This document shows positions 54,558 to 63,602 of a stretch of 64,000 bases of DNA, in pieces. Numbering within the stretch: the first letter of the stretch is position 1; every line of letters begins with the position of its first letter. The notes below the pieces were generated by a model that saw nothing but the letters and a program-made list of their open reading frames with translations, ran no database searches and had not been told where the DNA came from. The DNA lies in contig CASFTJ010000003.1 of NCBI GenBank assembly GCA_949297715.1, positions 62,001 to 126,000 of the forward strand, in the 5' to 3' direction. A program made the translations under genes and the position numbers. The stretch comes from an uncultured bacterium. Lineage in GTDB: Bacteria; Cyanobacteriota; Vampirovibrionia; Gastranaerophilales; Gastranaerophilaceae.

Positions 54558-55520
54558 CTAATTATACAAAAAACACTTTGCACAATGAGTTTCAGAAAAA
54601 TTTACATCATAAGGAGCATTTTCCTTACATTTTTGCATAACATCAGGACATCTTGTATGGAATTTACATCCGTCAGGCAAATTTGAGGGCGAGGGTAAAT
54701 CGCCTTGAAGAAAAATTTTATTTTTATCTTTGCCGTTAATTTCAGGAACGGCACTCAATAGAGCTTTTGTATAAGGATGTTTCGGGTTAGTAAAAATTTC
54801 CTCAACAGTTCCGACTTCAACAATTTCGCCAAGATACATAACGGCAACTCTGTCGGCTAAATACTTAATCACGCTCATATCGTGGGTTATAAGCAAAAAT
54901 GTAAGATTGTAATTTTCCTTCAAATCCTTCAACAGATTTATAATCTGTGCCTGAATACTTACATCTAATGCACTTACGGGCTCATCCGCAAGAACAAATT
55001 CAGGATTTAACACTAAAGCTCTTGCTATTGCAATCCTCTGCCTCTGCCCGCCGGAAAATTCATGCGGATAAAGCTTCAAACAATCCTTATCAAGCCCGCA
55101 TTTACAGGCAGTGTCAAAAACAATTTTTTCTATTTCACTATCTGCAAGCTTCGTATTTATCTTCAAAGGTTCCGCTAATGTATCGTAAATTTTCACCTTT
55201 GGATCAAGGCTTGCGTATGGATTTTGGAAAATCATCTGAACTTTTTGCCTGAATTTGCGCAAATCCTCTTTATCAAGATTAAAAACATCTTTACCATTAT
55301 ACAGAATTCCACCTTTACACGGCTTTTCCAAACGAATTAAAGTTTTTGCAAGAGTAGATTTACCGCAGCCTGACTCTCCTGCAAGTGCAAGAATTTCGCC
55401 CTTGTTTATTTCAAGGTTAACCCCGTTCAGCGCATAAATTGTTCTCGTGCCGCCAAAAACCCCGTTATCTGATTTATACTGAACATATAAATCATTTATT
55501 TTTACAAGACTCTCATCCAT
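54558..55520 (-). CDS. Oligopeptide/dipeptide ABC transporter ATP-binding protein (OppF/DppF type)
   Basis: 320 residues. Walker A is LAGESGCGKSTLAKTL, with a QNPYASLDP Q-loop, the signature FSGGQRQRIAIARAL and Walker B VLADEPVSALD. The C-terminal oligo_HPY extension ends GCKFHTRCPDVMQKC. It powers uptake of peptides or nickel-type substrates. No permease or binding protein lies next to it, so partners are elsewhere. TAAACT lies 6 bases before ATG with TTGCAT 17 bases upstream: leaderless. Confidence 0.9.
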   Translation of the reverse strand: MDESLVKINDLYVQYKSDNGVFGGTRTIYALNGVNLEINKGEILALAGESGCGKSTLAKTLIRLEKPCKGGILYNGKDVFNLDKEDLRKFRQKVQMIFQNPYASLDPKVKIYDTLAEPLKINTKLADSEIEKIVFDTACKCGLDKDCLKLYPHEFSGGQRQRIAIARALVLNPEFVLADEPVSALDVSIQAQIINLLKDLKENYNLTFLLITHDMSVIKYLADRVAVMYLGEIVEVGTVEEIFTNPKHPYTKALLSAVPEINGKDKNKIFLQGDLPSPSNLPDGCKFHTRCPDVMQKCKENAPYDVNFSETHCAKCFLYN

Positions 55521-55608
55521 AAAAAAAGTTTATCGTAATTCCAAATCAAATGCAATTATCTAAAGCGGCTGATTTTTTTTTAGAAAACTCTTTAACTTTA
55601 AAATTAAT

Positions 55609-57027
55609 CTAAAATTTAAAATTACGCTCTCCGCCTGAAATTTTTACAAGATCTTTTTCAACAGTTGATTTTATATCAGGGTTTTGAAGTGTTTCAACTT
55701 CTTTTGCTATTAATTTTTCGCCGATTTCTCTAGTTTCAGGAGATGCGTAATCCTCAAGATATTCCTTCAAAGTCATAATAGCATTCGGATGACAGAAGTT
55801 ATGGATTTGCTGGTGTTTGCAGATATCCATAAATCTGTCACCTGTTCTTCCGCTTCCGTAGCAGGCTGTGCAGAAGCTTGGCAAATACCCTAATTCCATA
55901 AGCCATCTTATAACTTCATCCAAAGAACGTCTGTCTGAAACGTCAAATTGAGCAGAATCTTCTTTTTCCGGCATCGGCTGAAAATATCCGCCAACACTTG
56001 TTTTTGAGCCGCCGCTTATTTGTGAAATCCCAAGATGTAAAAGTCTTTCACGACATTTTTCGGTTTCACGGGTTGAAATTATCATGCCTGTGTAAGGAAC
56101 TGCAATTCTAATACAGGCGGCAATCTTCGCAAATGTATCATCATCAATTCCGTTATCAAATTCCTCAGGATTGATGTCGTCTGCTTTTTTGATTCTCGGA
56201 AGACTAATCGTATGAGGACCGACACCGAAAACCGCTTCAAGGTGTTCAGCGTGCATTAAAAGAGCTGTAAACTCATATCTATACGATTCCAAACCATACA
56301 AAACACCCAAACCGACATCATCAATTCCGCCTTGCATGGCTCTATCCATAGCTTCCGTATGATATTTGTAATTATGTTTAGGGCCTGTCGGGTGAAGTTT
56401 TTCGTAACTTTCTTTATTGTAAGTTTCTTGGAATAAAATATAAGTTCCGATTCCTGCTTCGTGCAGTTTTTTGTAATTTTCAACCGTTGTTGCCGCAATA
56501 TTTACGTTCACACGACGAATTGCACCGTTTTTGTGTTTAATTGAATAAATAGTTTTAATTGATTCTAATATGTATTCTATCGGATTGTTAACGGGATCTT
56601 CACCGGCTTCTATTGCAAGACGTTTATGCCCCATATCCTGAAGCGCAATAACTTCGTTTTTAATTTCCTCCTGTGTCAATTTTCGTCTGGGAATGTGCTT
56701 ATTTTTTGCGTGGTAAGGGCAATATACACATCCGTTTACACAATAATTTGAAAGATACAACGGCGCAAAAAGTACAATTCTGTTTCCGTAATAATCTTTT
56801 TTTATTTTTTCTGCAAGCTTTATGATCTCTTTGTTTTTATCCTCTAAAGTACAATCCAAAAGAACGGCTGCTTCTCTATGCGAAAGCCCCTTTCCTTCTT
56901 TTGCCTTATTCAAAATCTCATCTATTAACTCTACATTATCTTTATTTTCTTCGGCATATTTTAAAGTCGAAAGAACTTCTTCATTACAAATAAATTCTTC
57001 TGCGTTTGATGATTTGGGGTTATACAT
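55609..57027 (-). CDS. hydG: [FeFe]-hydrogenase H-cluster maturase HydG
   Basis: 472 residues from ATG 57027, which has GGGAGGAAG 5 bases upstream (frame open from 57057). The radical SAM cluster is CVNGCVYC (CX3CX2C). GIGTYILFQETYNKESYEKLHPTGPK is typical HydG, and the C-terminal second cluster site is CTACYGSGRTGD with a later FCHPN. It cleaves tyrosine to give the CO and CN ligands of the H-cluster. ThiH is excluded by length and the C-terminal cluster. hydE, hydF and hydA are not in the window, but its presence implies H2 metabolism. Confidence 0.92.
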   Translation of the reverse strand: MYNPKSSNAEEFICNEEVLSTLKYAEENKDNVELIDEILNKAKEGKGLSHREAAVLLDCTLEDKNKEIIKLAEKIKKDYYGNRIVLFAPLYLSNYCVNGCVYCPYHAKNKHIPRRKLTQEEIKNEVIALQDMGHKRLAIEAGEDPVNNPIEYILESIKTIYSIKHKNGAIRRVNVNIAATTVENYKKLHEAGIGTYILFQETYNKESYEKLHPTGPKHNYKYHTEAMDRAMQGGIDDVGLGVLYGLESYRYEFTALLMHAEHLEAVFGVGPHTISLPRIKKADDINPEEFDNGIDDDTFAKIAACIRIAVPYTGMIISTRETEKCRERLLHLGISQISGGSKTSVGGYFQPMPEKEDSAQFDVSDRRSLDEVIRWLMELGYLPSFCTACYGSGRTGDRFMDICKHQQIHNFCHPNAIMTLKEYLEDYASPETREIGEKLIAKEVETLQNPDIKSTVEKDLVKISGGERNFKF

Positions 57028-57106
57028 AACAATCTTCCTCCCAAAAACATGATACAACTACAATTTTTTTTTACAAGTTTAAGGGGAATTACCGTATATC
57101 AACTCT

Positions 57107-58156
57107 TTAGACGACAACTCCACCGCCTATCAAATGTCCATCTTCGATATTATAAATTACGCCGGCTTGACCTGATGTTATTGAGTTTACAGGTTCATAA
57201 AATTTTATTTCGGCAAAATTATCGTAAACTTTTACGTGTGCTTTTCTTGCACTCATGTTATATCTGATTTTAACATTTGCATCAAACTCATCACCCGAAG
57301 AATATTCAAACAAGTTTAAATCATTAATCTCAAGCTTTTCTCTATAATTATCTTCTTCTCTTCCAAGATAAACAATATTCTTTGAAGCATCAATTTTTAT
57401 AACATACAACGGATAAGGTGCAGCAATTCCGATACCTTTTCGCTGACCTATCGTATATTGATAACACCCGTTATGCTCTCCCCATTTTTTGCCAGTCAAA
57501 ATATCAACAAAATCCCCTCGCTTTGTCCCGAATTTTTCCGTTAAATATTTTTTAGAAGTCATCGGCTTTTGAATAAAACAAATATCCTGACTTTCTTTTG
57601 AAGATTTTGTCGGCAAATCGTAATCACTTGCAATTTCTCTAACCTCAAGCTTTGTGTGATTGCTTAGAGGAAAAACCGTCTTTGCAAGCTGTTCCTGCCT
57701 CAACTTATACAAAAAATAAAGCTGATCTTTATGCTCATCAGACGCAGGATAAAGTAAAAACTTACCGTTAACACTTACAATTTTTGCATAATGCCCCGTT
57801 GCATAAACGTCAGCCCCTAAAGAATTTACGGCGACATTAAATAACTCTCCCCACTTTATGAATTTATTACACATAATACACGGGTTGGGTGTTTTGCCGT
57901 CACGATAGGAAGCTTCAAAATAATCAATAACCTTTTCTCTAAAAAGCTTTGAAGAATCATAAACATAATGTTCAACACCTAAAGCCTCTGCGACATTTCG
58001 AGCATTTTTAATGACCGAATCAGAACTTTCAGAATCCGTCATTTTACCTGTAAGCCCGATAACTTCATACCCCTGCTTTTTCAGCAAAAGTGCCGCAACA
58101 GAGCTGTCTACCCCGCCGCTTAATGCAACAACCGCTTTTTTGCCGTTATTTTCCAT
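57107..58156 (-). CDS. mnmA: tRNA-specific 2-thiouridylase
   Basis: 349 residues. PP-loop VALSGGVDSSVAALLL, catalytic NPCIMCNKFIKWG (first Cys) and ESQDICFIQ (second Cys), then the GQRKGIGIAAP strand. It thiolates U34 of tRNA Lys/Glu/Gln. TAAAAT lies exactly 6 bases before ATG: leaderless. Divergent from tsaD, whose start is 98 bases away. Confidence 0.96.
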   Translation of the reverse strand: MENNGKKAVVALSGGVDSSVAALLLKKQGYEVIGLTGKMTDSESSDSVIKNARNVAEALGVEHYVYDSSKLFREKVIDYFEASYRDGKTPNPCIMCNKFIKWGELFNVAVNSLGADVYATGHYAKIVSVNGKFLLYPASDEHKDQLYFLYKLRQEQLAKTVFPLSNHTKLEVREIASDYDLPTKSSKESQDICFIQKPMTSKKYLTEKFGTKRGDFVDILTGKKWGEHNGCYQYTIGQRKGIGIAAPYPLYVIKIDASKNIVYLGREEDNYREKLEINDLNLFEYSSGDEFDANVKIRYNMSARKAHVKVYDNFAEIKFYEPVNSITSGQAGVIYNIEDGHLIGGGVVV

Positions 58157-58219
58157 AAGTTAATTTTAGCACGAATTTGCATTTTTTTAATTAAGTAAAT
58201 TAACACCTTTTACATCTCC

Positions 58220-58248
58220 TTGCAGTATCAAATCCTTTTGGCTATAAT
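58220..58248 (+). promoter_or_regulatory. Leaderless tsaD promoter
   Basis: TTGCAG (58220-58225), 17 bases, TATAAT (58243-58248), then 6 bases to ATG 58255. Confidence 0.7.
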
Positions 58249-58254
58249 CAAGCT

Positions 58255-59331
58255 ATGAAAAATATAAAACATACAACATTTTCTCATAAAGAAGTTGAAA
58301 TAGGGCCTGAGAGTAGTTACAACAATTACATTATGGCAATAGAATCAAGCTGTGACGAAACCGCTTGCGCAATAGTTAAAAACGGACGTGAAGTGATTGC
58401 AAATGTCGTCGCTTCTCAAATTAAAACCCATGCTAAATTCGGCGGAGTAATCCCTGAAATCGCTGCAAGAGAACATCTTGACAGCATTAATATAGTAATA
58501 GACGAAGCTTTTGCTCAGGCAAAAGAAAATTGCAGACTTGAACCGAAAGATATAACAGCATTTGCAGGAACAGTAGGGCCGGGACTTGTCGGATGTCTGC
58601 TTGTCGGACTTAATGCTGCAAAAACATTATCGCTTGTTTACGACAAACCTTTTATCGGGGTTAATCACCTGAATGCGCACCTTTGCGGAAATTATCTTGA
58701 TACAGATTTAAAACCGCCGTTTATGGCACTTTTGATAAGCGGAGGACACACTCAAATTATTGATGTCGAGTCTTACTCTAAACAAACAATTATCGGAGAA
58801 ACTATCGACGATGCGGTCGGAGAAGCTTACGATAAAGTCGCAAGGCTAATCGGTCTTCCATACCCCGGAGGCCCAAGACTTGATAAGCTTGCTCAAGAAG
58901 GCAACCCTAAAGCCTACATCCTTCCGCAGGCAAAAGTTGACGGATTTAATTTCAGCTTCAGCGGGCTTAAAACTGCTGTCCTCAGGCTTGTTAAAGATTT
59001 GAAAGCTCAATACAACACAGATGAACTCCCTGCCAATATCGTAAATGATTTATGCGCAAGTTTTCAGGAAACGGCTTCAAAAACTTTAGCAAAAAAATTA
59101 AAAAAAGCCGTTGAAGAAAGAGGTTACAACCAAGTTGTTATCGCCGGCGGAGTCGCTGCTAACTCTGAAATCAGAAGAAAAATATTTGATTTTGAAAAAG
59201 ACGGCTACAAAGTCTTTGCACCACCTATGAAATATTGCACAGATAATGCCGCTATGGTTGCATCTTGCGCTTATTTTAATACAAATACCTTTGACGATAT
59301 TGATGTTGAAGTTTTTTCCAGAGTTAAATAA
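58255..59331 (+). CDS. tsaD: tRNA N6-adenosine threonylcarbamoyltransferase
   Basis: 358 residues. MAIESSCDETACAIV, GGVIPEIAAREHLD (metal His), VNHLNAHLCGNYL, LISGGHTQI and YPGGPRLDKLAQ are the TsaD core. About 26 residues precede the usual start (Met at 58333), but the leaderless promoter places the start at 58255, so the N-terminal extension is probably real. It forms t6A37 with TsaB/TsaE/TsaC. Confidence 0.95.
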   Translation: MKNIKHTTFSHKEVEIGPESSYNNYIMAIESSCDETACAIVKNGREVIANVVASQIKTHAKFGGVIPEIAAREHLDSINIVIDEAFAQAKENCRLEPKDITAFAGTVGPGLVGCLLVGLNAAKTLSLVYDKPFIGVNHLNAHLCGNYLDTDLKPPFMALLISGGHTQIIDVESYSKQTIIGETIDDAVGEAYDKVARLIGLPYPGGPRLDKLAQEGNPKAYILPQAKVDGFNFSFSGLKTAVLRLVKDLKAQYNTDELPANIVNDLCASFQETASKTLAKKLKKAVEERGYNQVVIAGGVAANSEIRRKIFDFEKDGYKVFAPPMKYCTDNAAMVASCAYFNTNTFDDIDVEVFSRVK

Positions 59332-59345
59332 AATTTAAAATTCTA

Positions 59346-59373
59346 TTTACATTTAATTTTTATTTGCTACATT
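59346..59373 (+). promoter_or_regulatory. Leaderless promoter of the 59380 gene
   Basis: TTTACA (59346-59351), 16 bases, TACATT (59368-59373), then 6 bases to ATG. Confidence 0.55.
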
Positions 59374-59379
59374 ATTAGT

Positions 59380-60438
59380 ATGATATTAAATAATTTTTTA
59401 AATATACATCCCCAATTAGAGATTTTTCGTGCAAAAAATAATAACTCTAATAACATTAAACCGCACACACACTTAAGTTTTACCGGTGCAACTGATATTT
59501 TTGCCAAAAATTTTATCGAAACCCAAAAGGAAATAGAGGAAATCTTTCTTAAAGATCCGGAAAGCAACTGGATTGCGGGTTCTCTTCCTGATGGTTGGCT
59601 TAAAAAACTTAGTAACTTACCTGAAAAGATTCAAAAAGATACAATAAAAAAAATTTTTCTTGCCTTCAGAGCAGCAATTAAACATATTAAACCTTACAAT
59701 ACACCTGAAATAAGTAAAAAATTTAATCAAAACCGTAAAAATCTTGAGAATAAACGACTTAAAGAATCCTCTCACTTCTTAACCAAAGCCCTAAGACATT
59801 TTGGTATAATCCCTGAAACAAATTCTGTAAATTTTAAGCAAAGAAAGGTTAAAGGCAGATACATTAATCGAGGATACGTGTTAAGCGAAAAAGGTCAAAA
59901 CCCGACACTTGAAAGACTCTTTATAAAAATTTTCAGAAAAAATATTCCAGATTCTATTGATGCAAATTATAACGGTGTAAAAGCAGAAACTGCCCACTGG
60001 CTTAATTTAAATGAATTAAAATGCAAATATATATCAAAAATTTATTGGGGAGATATAAAAGGAAATTACATGGCTTCAGAATATGCAACCCCACCTAAAT
60101 ACATAAGCCCGATTGTTCATTTTAAACCTATTTATGAAACTCTGCAGGATTTCTATTATGACTTTCAAAATCAGACAGGCATTGATGTAACGGAGCTTAT
60201 TTACAGAAATATCACCCCAGGCAAAACAAACCCCAAAGGCAAATATGTTCCTAAATCAAAAGAAGAAATTATTATCGGATATCTTCAATCCGAACTGGAA
60301 AAAGCAGGATTAAGACATCTTGACCTGCATAAAGATAATGCCGTTATAGGCACCGATGAAAACGGCAAAGCGATTGTTAAAATAATTGATATCGGCGGTG
60401 TTGTTAAAGAACATAAACCTCAGCAGAAGATTGATTAG
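59380..60438 (+). CDS. Putative protein-kinase-like fold protein
   Basis: 352 residues. The C-terminal half reads like a minimal kinase: FIKIFRK (Lys183, as the VAIK Lys), VKAETAHWL (Glu203, as the helix-C Glu), YMASEYA (hinge-like), HLDLHKDN (His313, Asp315, Asn320: catalytic loop) and IDIGG (Asp337: DFG-like). Order and spacing fit a small protein-kinase or aminoglycoside-kinase-like fold. The N-terminal 150 residues are helical; residues 32-37 read LSFTGA. No signal peptide. It overlaps the convergent gshB-like gene by 35 bases. Target unknown. Confidence 0.6.
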   Translation: MILNNFLNIHPQLEIFRAKNNNSNNIKPHTHLSFTGATDIFAKNFIETQKEIEEIFLKDPESNWIAGSLPDGWLKKLSNLPEKIQKDTIKKIFLAFRAAIKHIKPYNTPEISKKFNQNRKNLENKRLKESSHFLTKALRHFGIIPETNSVNFKQRKVKGRYINRGYVLSEKGQNPTLERLFIKIFRKNIPDSIDANYNGVKAETAHWLNLNELKCKYISKIYWGDIKGNYMASEYATPPKYISPIVHFKPIYETLQDFYYDFQNQTGIDVTELIYRNITPGKTNPKGKYVPKSKEEIIIGYLQSELEKAGLRHLDLHKDNAVIGTDENGKAIVKIIDIGGVVKEHKPQQKID

Positions 60439-61381
60439 AAACTTTTGAAAGAATATAATCCGTAATTGTCTTTTCCAACTCAATTCCGAAATGATGGTTA
60501 ATTTCTTTTATGAAATAACAGGGACTTGTTACATTTATTTCAATAATTTTTCCGTCGATTACATCCAAACCTGTCATATATATACCCATTGAATTAAGCC
60601 TAACAGCAACAGGTTTAAATTTTTCAACATCTTCATCCGTCAAAACAGCCTTTATAATATTTTTATCACAATGCTCGTTAAATTTAAAATCATCATTTGA
60701 CGGAAGCTTTTGCACGCAATAAGGCAAAACTTCATCCCCTAAAAACAATACACGTTTATCACCATATTTTGCTTTTTCAAGATATCGCTGCACCATTACA
60801 AGTCCGGTTTCGTTATTCGTCATGGAATTTATTATTACAGCTGTATTTTTATCACCTTTTTTTAACGTCATAACACCTGAACCAAAACACTTGTTTAAAG
60901 GTTTCAAAACAATTTCACCATAATTATCAAGAAATTCAAGAATATCTTTTTTAGAAGACGTCACAATATGCTCGGGCATCAAGTCTGAAAAAAACATTGC
61001 ATGAAGCTTTTCATTAAAATCTCTTATTGCTCTTGGCTCATTCATTACAAAAGTTTTATTTCTGTCAACAAAGTCAAAAACGTAAGTCGCATTTATATAA
61101 TCAATATCAACAGGCGGATCGTTTCTATATAAAACCAGCGGAAAAGATTCGATATCTCTTTTAATTTCTTTTCTGTCGTAAAGAATATTTCCGTGATTTT
61201 CAAACACAGAAAAGCAGTGAGTATAAGCCCTCTCACTGCAAATTCCAAGTTTATCAATTGTTGTTATAAAAACATTATTATTTTTTCTTATTAATTCCCT
61301 TATAATCCAAAAGTTCGTCACCAGATTGTTAAACTCAAAATATTTAAGTTCCACCCTGTCAATTAAAAATAAAATATCCAT
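60404..61381 (-). CDS. Glutathione synthetase-like ATP-grasp ligase
   Basis: 325 residues from ATG 61381 (AGAGG upstream; TTG 61396 is an alternative). The N-domain begins MDILFLIDRVE as in GshB. PLVLYRNDPPVDIDYINATYVFDF is the prokaryotic GSH-S substrate region ('R.DPPFD..Y...T'); the ATP-grasp has IVLKPLNKCFGSGVMTL, and DVIDGKIIEINVTSP carries the metal-binding Glu and Asn. It probably joins gamma-glutamylcysteine and glycine. gshA is not in the window. Confidence 0.85.
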   Translation of the reverse strand: MDILFLIDRVELKYFEFNNLVTNFWIIRELIRKNNNVFITTIDKLGICSERAYTHCFSVFENHGNILYDRKEIKRDIESFPLVLYRNDPPVDIDYINATYVFDFVDRNKTFVMNEPRAIRDFNEKLHAMFFSDLMPEHIVTSSKKDILEFLDNYGEIVLKPLNKCFGSGVMTLKKGDKNTAVIINSMTNNETGLVMVQRYLEKAKYGDKRVLFLGDEVLPYCVQKLPSNDDFKFNEHCDKNIIKAVLTDEDVEKFKPVAVRLNSMGIYMTGLDVIDGKIIEINVTSPCYFIKEINHHFGIELEKTITDYILSKVSNQSSAEVYVL

Positions 61382-61470
61382 ATTGCCTCTTTTCAAGAAG
61401 AAAATATATCATATTAAACTTTATAAAGCAATTAATCCGACGAATTTATTTTGGAATATAAAATCTGCCC

Positions 61471-62136
61471 TTACTTGCTTAATTCTTCAGGGTTTAAAAT
61501 CATACAATTTGTATTATTCAAATTAACAAGTTTAGCGAACAATTCAAGATCTGCTTTAATTTCAGGGAAAGTGTTATAATGCATAGGTATAACAGTTCTA
61601 GCCCCTAACCAATCAGCAGCAACGGCAGCGTGCACTACATCCATTGTATAATGCCCGCCGACAGGAAGCATTGCGATTGTCGGATGATAAAGTTCTTTTA
61701 TCAACTTCATTTCGCTTGTAAGAGCTGTGTCACCGGCATGGTACATACGAACATTTTCAATATCAAAGATTATACCTGCTGCACTTCCGGCATAAGAGCC
61801 GTCAGGAAGCGAATTTGAATGGAAAGCAGGAACAAAAATTGCTTTACCCCAAGGATAATTCAACCAGCTTCCGAAATTAACACTGTTTGTTGTAATTCCT
61901 TGATCAGAGAAGTATTTTGCAAGTTCTACAACGGCAGAAACCGTTGCGCCTTTTTCCTTAGCAATTTCAACAGCATCTCCGATATGGTCTGCATGACCGT
62001 GAGTTACAAATATATCAGTAATATTTTCAGCATGCCAGTCATATTTCTCATTCTGCTTTACATAAGGATCTACAAGAATTGTTCTGTCACCTGATTTGAA
62101 GTGAAAAGCACTGTGTCCTAAGTATCTGATATCCAT
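61471..62136 (-). CDS. UPF0173-type metal-dependent hydrolase
   Basis: 221 residues of the metallo-beta-lactamase fold: IRYLGHSAFHF, THGHADHIGD (zinc ligands), MYHAGDTAL and IPMHYNTFPEI are the landmarks of the UPF0173 (YtkL-like) group. AGGAG precedes ATG. Substrate unknown. Confidence 0.9.
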   Translation of the reverse strand: MDIRYLGHSAFHFKSGDRTILVDPYVKQNEKYDWHAENITDIFVTHGHADHIGDAVEIAKEKGATVSAVVELAKYFSDQGITTNSVNFGSWLNYPWGKAIFVPAFHSNSLPDGSYAGSAAGIIFDIENVRMYHAGDTALTSEMKLIKELYHPTIAMLPVGGHYTMDVVHAAVAADWLGARTVIPMHYNTFPEIKADLELFAKLVNLNNTNCMILNPEELSK

Positions 62137-62200
62137 TTTATTTACTCCTATTTAACTTATACGGTATTTAAAATAACAGATTTTTTGATAAAATTCAAAT

Positions 62201-63256
62201 ATGCAACAATACGAAACATACATGAAAAAATGCTTTAAACTAGCCCTTAGAGGGGAGGGAAAAACTTCTCCAAATCCGCTTGTCGGGTGTATTGTCCTTA
62301 ATAGTAAAGGTGAAATTATATCCGAAGGTTTTCATGCCAAGTACGGTGAAAATCATGCAGAGCGTGATGCACTTTTGAAAATCACACCTGAAATTGCAAA
62401 TGGAGGAACAGTTATTGTCAATCTTGAACCATGCTCGCACTATGGAAAAACGCCTCCGTGTGCGGATTTGATTATTGAATACGGGATAAAAAAAGTAGTA
62501 ACAGGCATGCGTGACGTAAACCCGATTGTTGCAGGGAACGGAATTAAAAAATTAACCGATGCAGGTATTGAAGTTGTAGAAGGAATTTTGGAAACTGAAG
62601 CAAAAAAATTAAACGAAATTTTTATAACTAATCAAAAAGAAAAACGAACTTTTGTCGCACTAAAAACAGCAACAACGCTTGACGGCAAAATTGCGACTTC
62701 AACCGGTGATTCAAAATGGATAACTTCAACGAAGGCAAGAGAAGAAGTCAGAAGAATACGGAAAAAATATGACGCAATACTTACAAGTTCTTCGACAATT
62801 ATTGCAGACAACCCGACAATGGAACATAAAAATAAAATTATTTTAGACAGGAACTTAAAGACCGATTTAAAAAATGCCAATATTTATAAATCCGGTAAAA
62901 TTTACGTATTTTATGATAAAACTCTAACTCCACCTAAAATTGCAGGTATTGATTTTATCCCAACACCTGTTAAAAATGGAAAGCTTAATATTGAATTTAT
63001 ACTAAAATCAACTTATGAACTTGGTATAATGAGCGTACTTGCAGAATGCGGAGGAAGATTAAACGGTTCAATTATTGATTATGCAGATAAAATTTACCAC
63101 TTTATCGCACCCAAAATTATCTCCGACAACACTGCAAAATCCGCCTTTGACGGCAAAGATGTCCAATTTATAAAAGACACATTGAATTTTAAGTTCGATG
63201 AAATAAAAACTTTCAAACCTGATATAATGCTTACTTACTACAAATTAAGAGACTAA
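62201..63256 (+). CDS. ribD: Bifunctional riboflavin biosynthesis protein RibD
   Basis: 351 residues. The deaminase half has HAERDALL and PCSHYGKTPPCADLII (zinc His and two Cys); the reductase half has VALKTATTLDGKIATSTGDSKWIT and ILAECGGRLNGSII-like features. It performs the second and third steps from GTP to riboflavin. TAAAAT lies 6 bases before ATG: leaderless. No other rib gene is nearby. Confidence 0.95.
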   Translation: MQQYETYMKKCFKLALRGEGKTSPNPLVGCIVLNSKGEIISEGFHAKYGENHAERDALLKITPEIANGGTVIVNLEPCSHYGKTPPCADLIIEYGIKKVVTGMRDVNPIVAGNGIKKLTDAGIEVVEGILETEAKKLNEIFITNQKEKRTFVALKTATTLDGKIATSTGDSKWITSTKAREEVRRIRKKYDAILTSSSTIIADNPTMEHKNKIILDRNLKTDLKNANIYKSGKIYVFYDKTLTPPKIAGIDFIPTPVKNGKLNIEFILKSTYELGIMSVLAECGGRLNGSIIDYADKIYHFIAPKIISDNTAKSAFDGKDVQFIKDTLNFKFDEIKTFKPDIMLTYYKLRD

Positions 63257-63264
63257 AATAAAAA

Positions 63265-63579
63265 TTATACTATAACATCAACAGGTGACTTTCCATGCTC
63301 ACGAGCAGCCTTTCCGCCGATATCATATGCATAATTTTGGATTATATTTTGATTTTCAGATAAGATTTTTGCATCCTGATGAGATTGTTTCTCAAACCTG
63401 TCAAGCTGTTCACCCAATTTGACAAGTCTATCATGAAGGGCTGCTAATTTATATTCCGAAGTTAAATTCAAAAAATTATCTTCTGTCGGCTCTTTTTTAT
63501 AATCCTCATACTGGTTTAAATAATAAACTTGCCAACCTTCATCAGCACACGTAAAATTAACTCTGTTTATGACATTCAT
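63265..63579 (-). CDS. Hypothetical 104-residue protein downstream of dnaX
   Basis: No family recognised. AAGGA lies about 8 bases before ATG. The protein is soluble, with helical middle LAALHDRLVKLGEQLDRFEKQS (probable coiled coil). Same strand as dnaX, 23 bases downstream, so probably co-transcribed. Confidence 0.62.
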   Translation of the reverse strand: MNVINRVNFTCADEGWQVYYLNQYEDYKKEPTEDNFLNLTSEYKLAALHDRLVKLGEQLDRFEKQSHQDAKILSENQNIIQNYAYDIGGKAAREHGKSPVDVIV

Positions 63580-63602
63580 ATATATTTAAATCCTTTCAGT
63601 TT

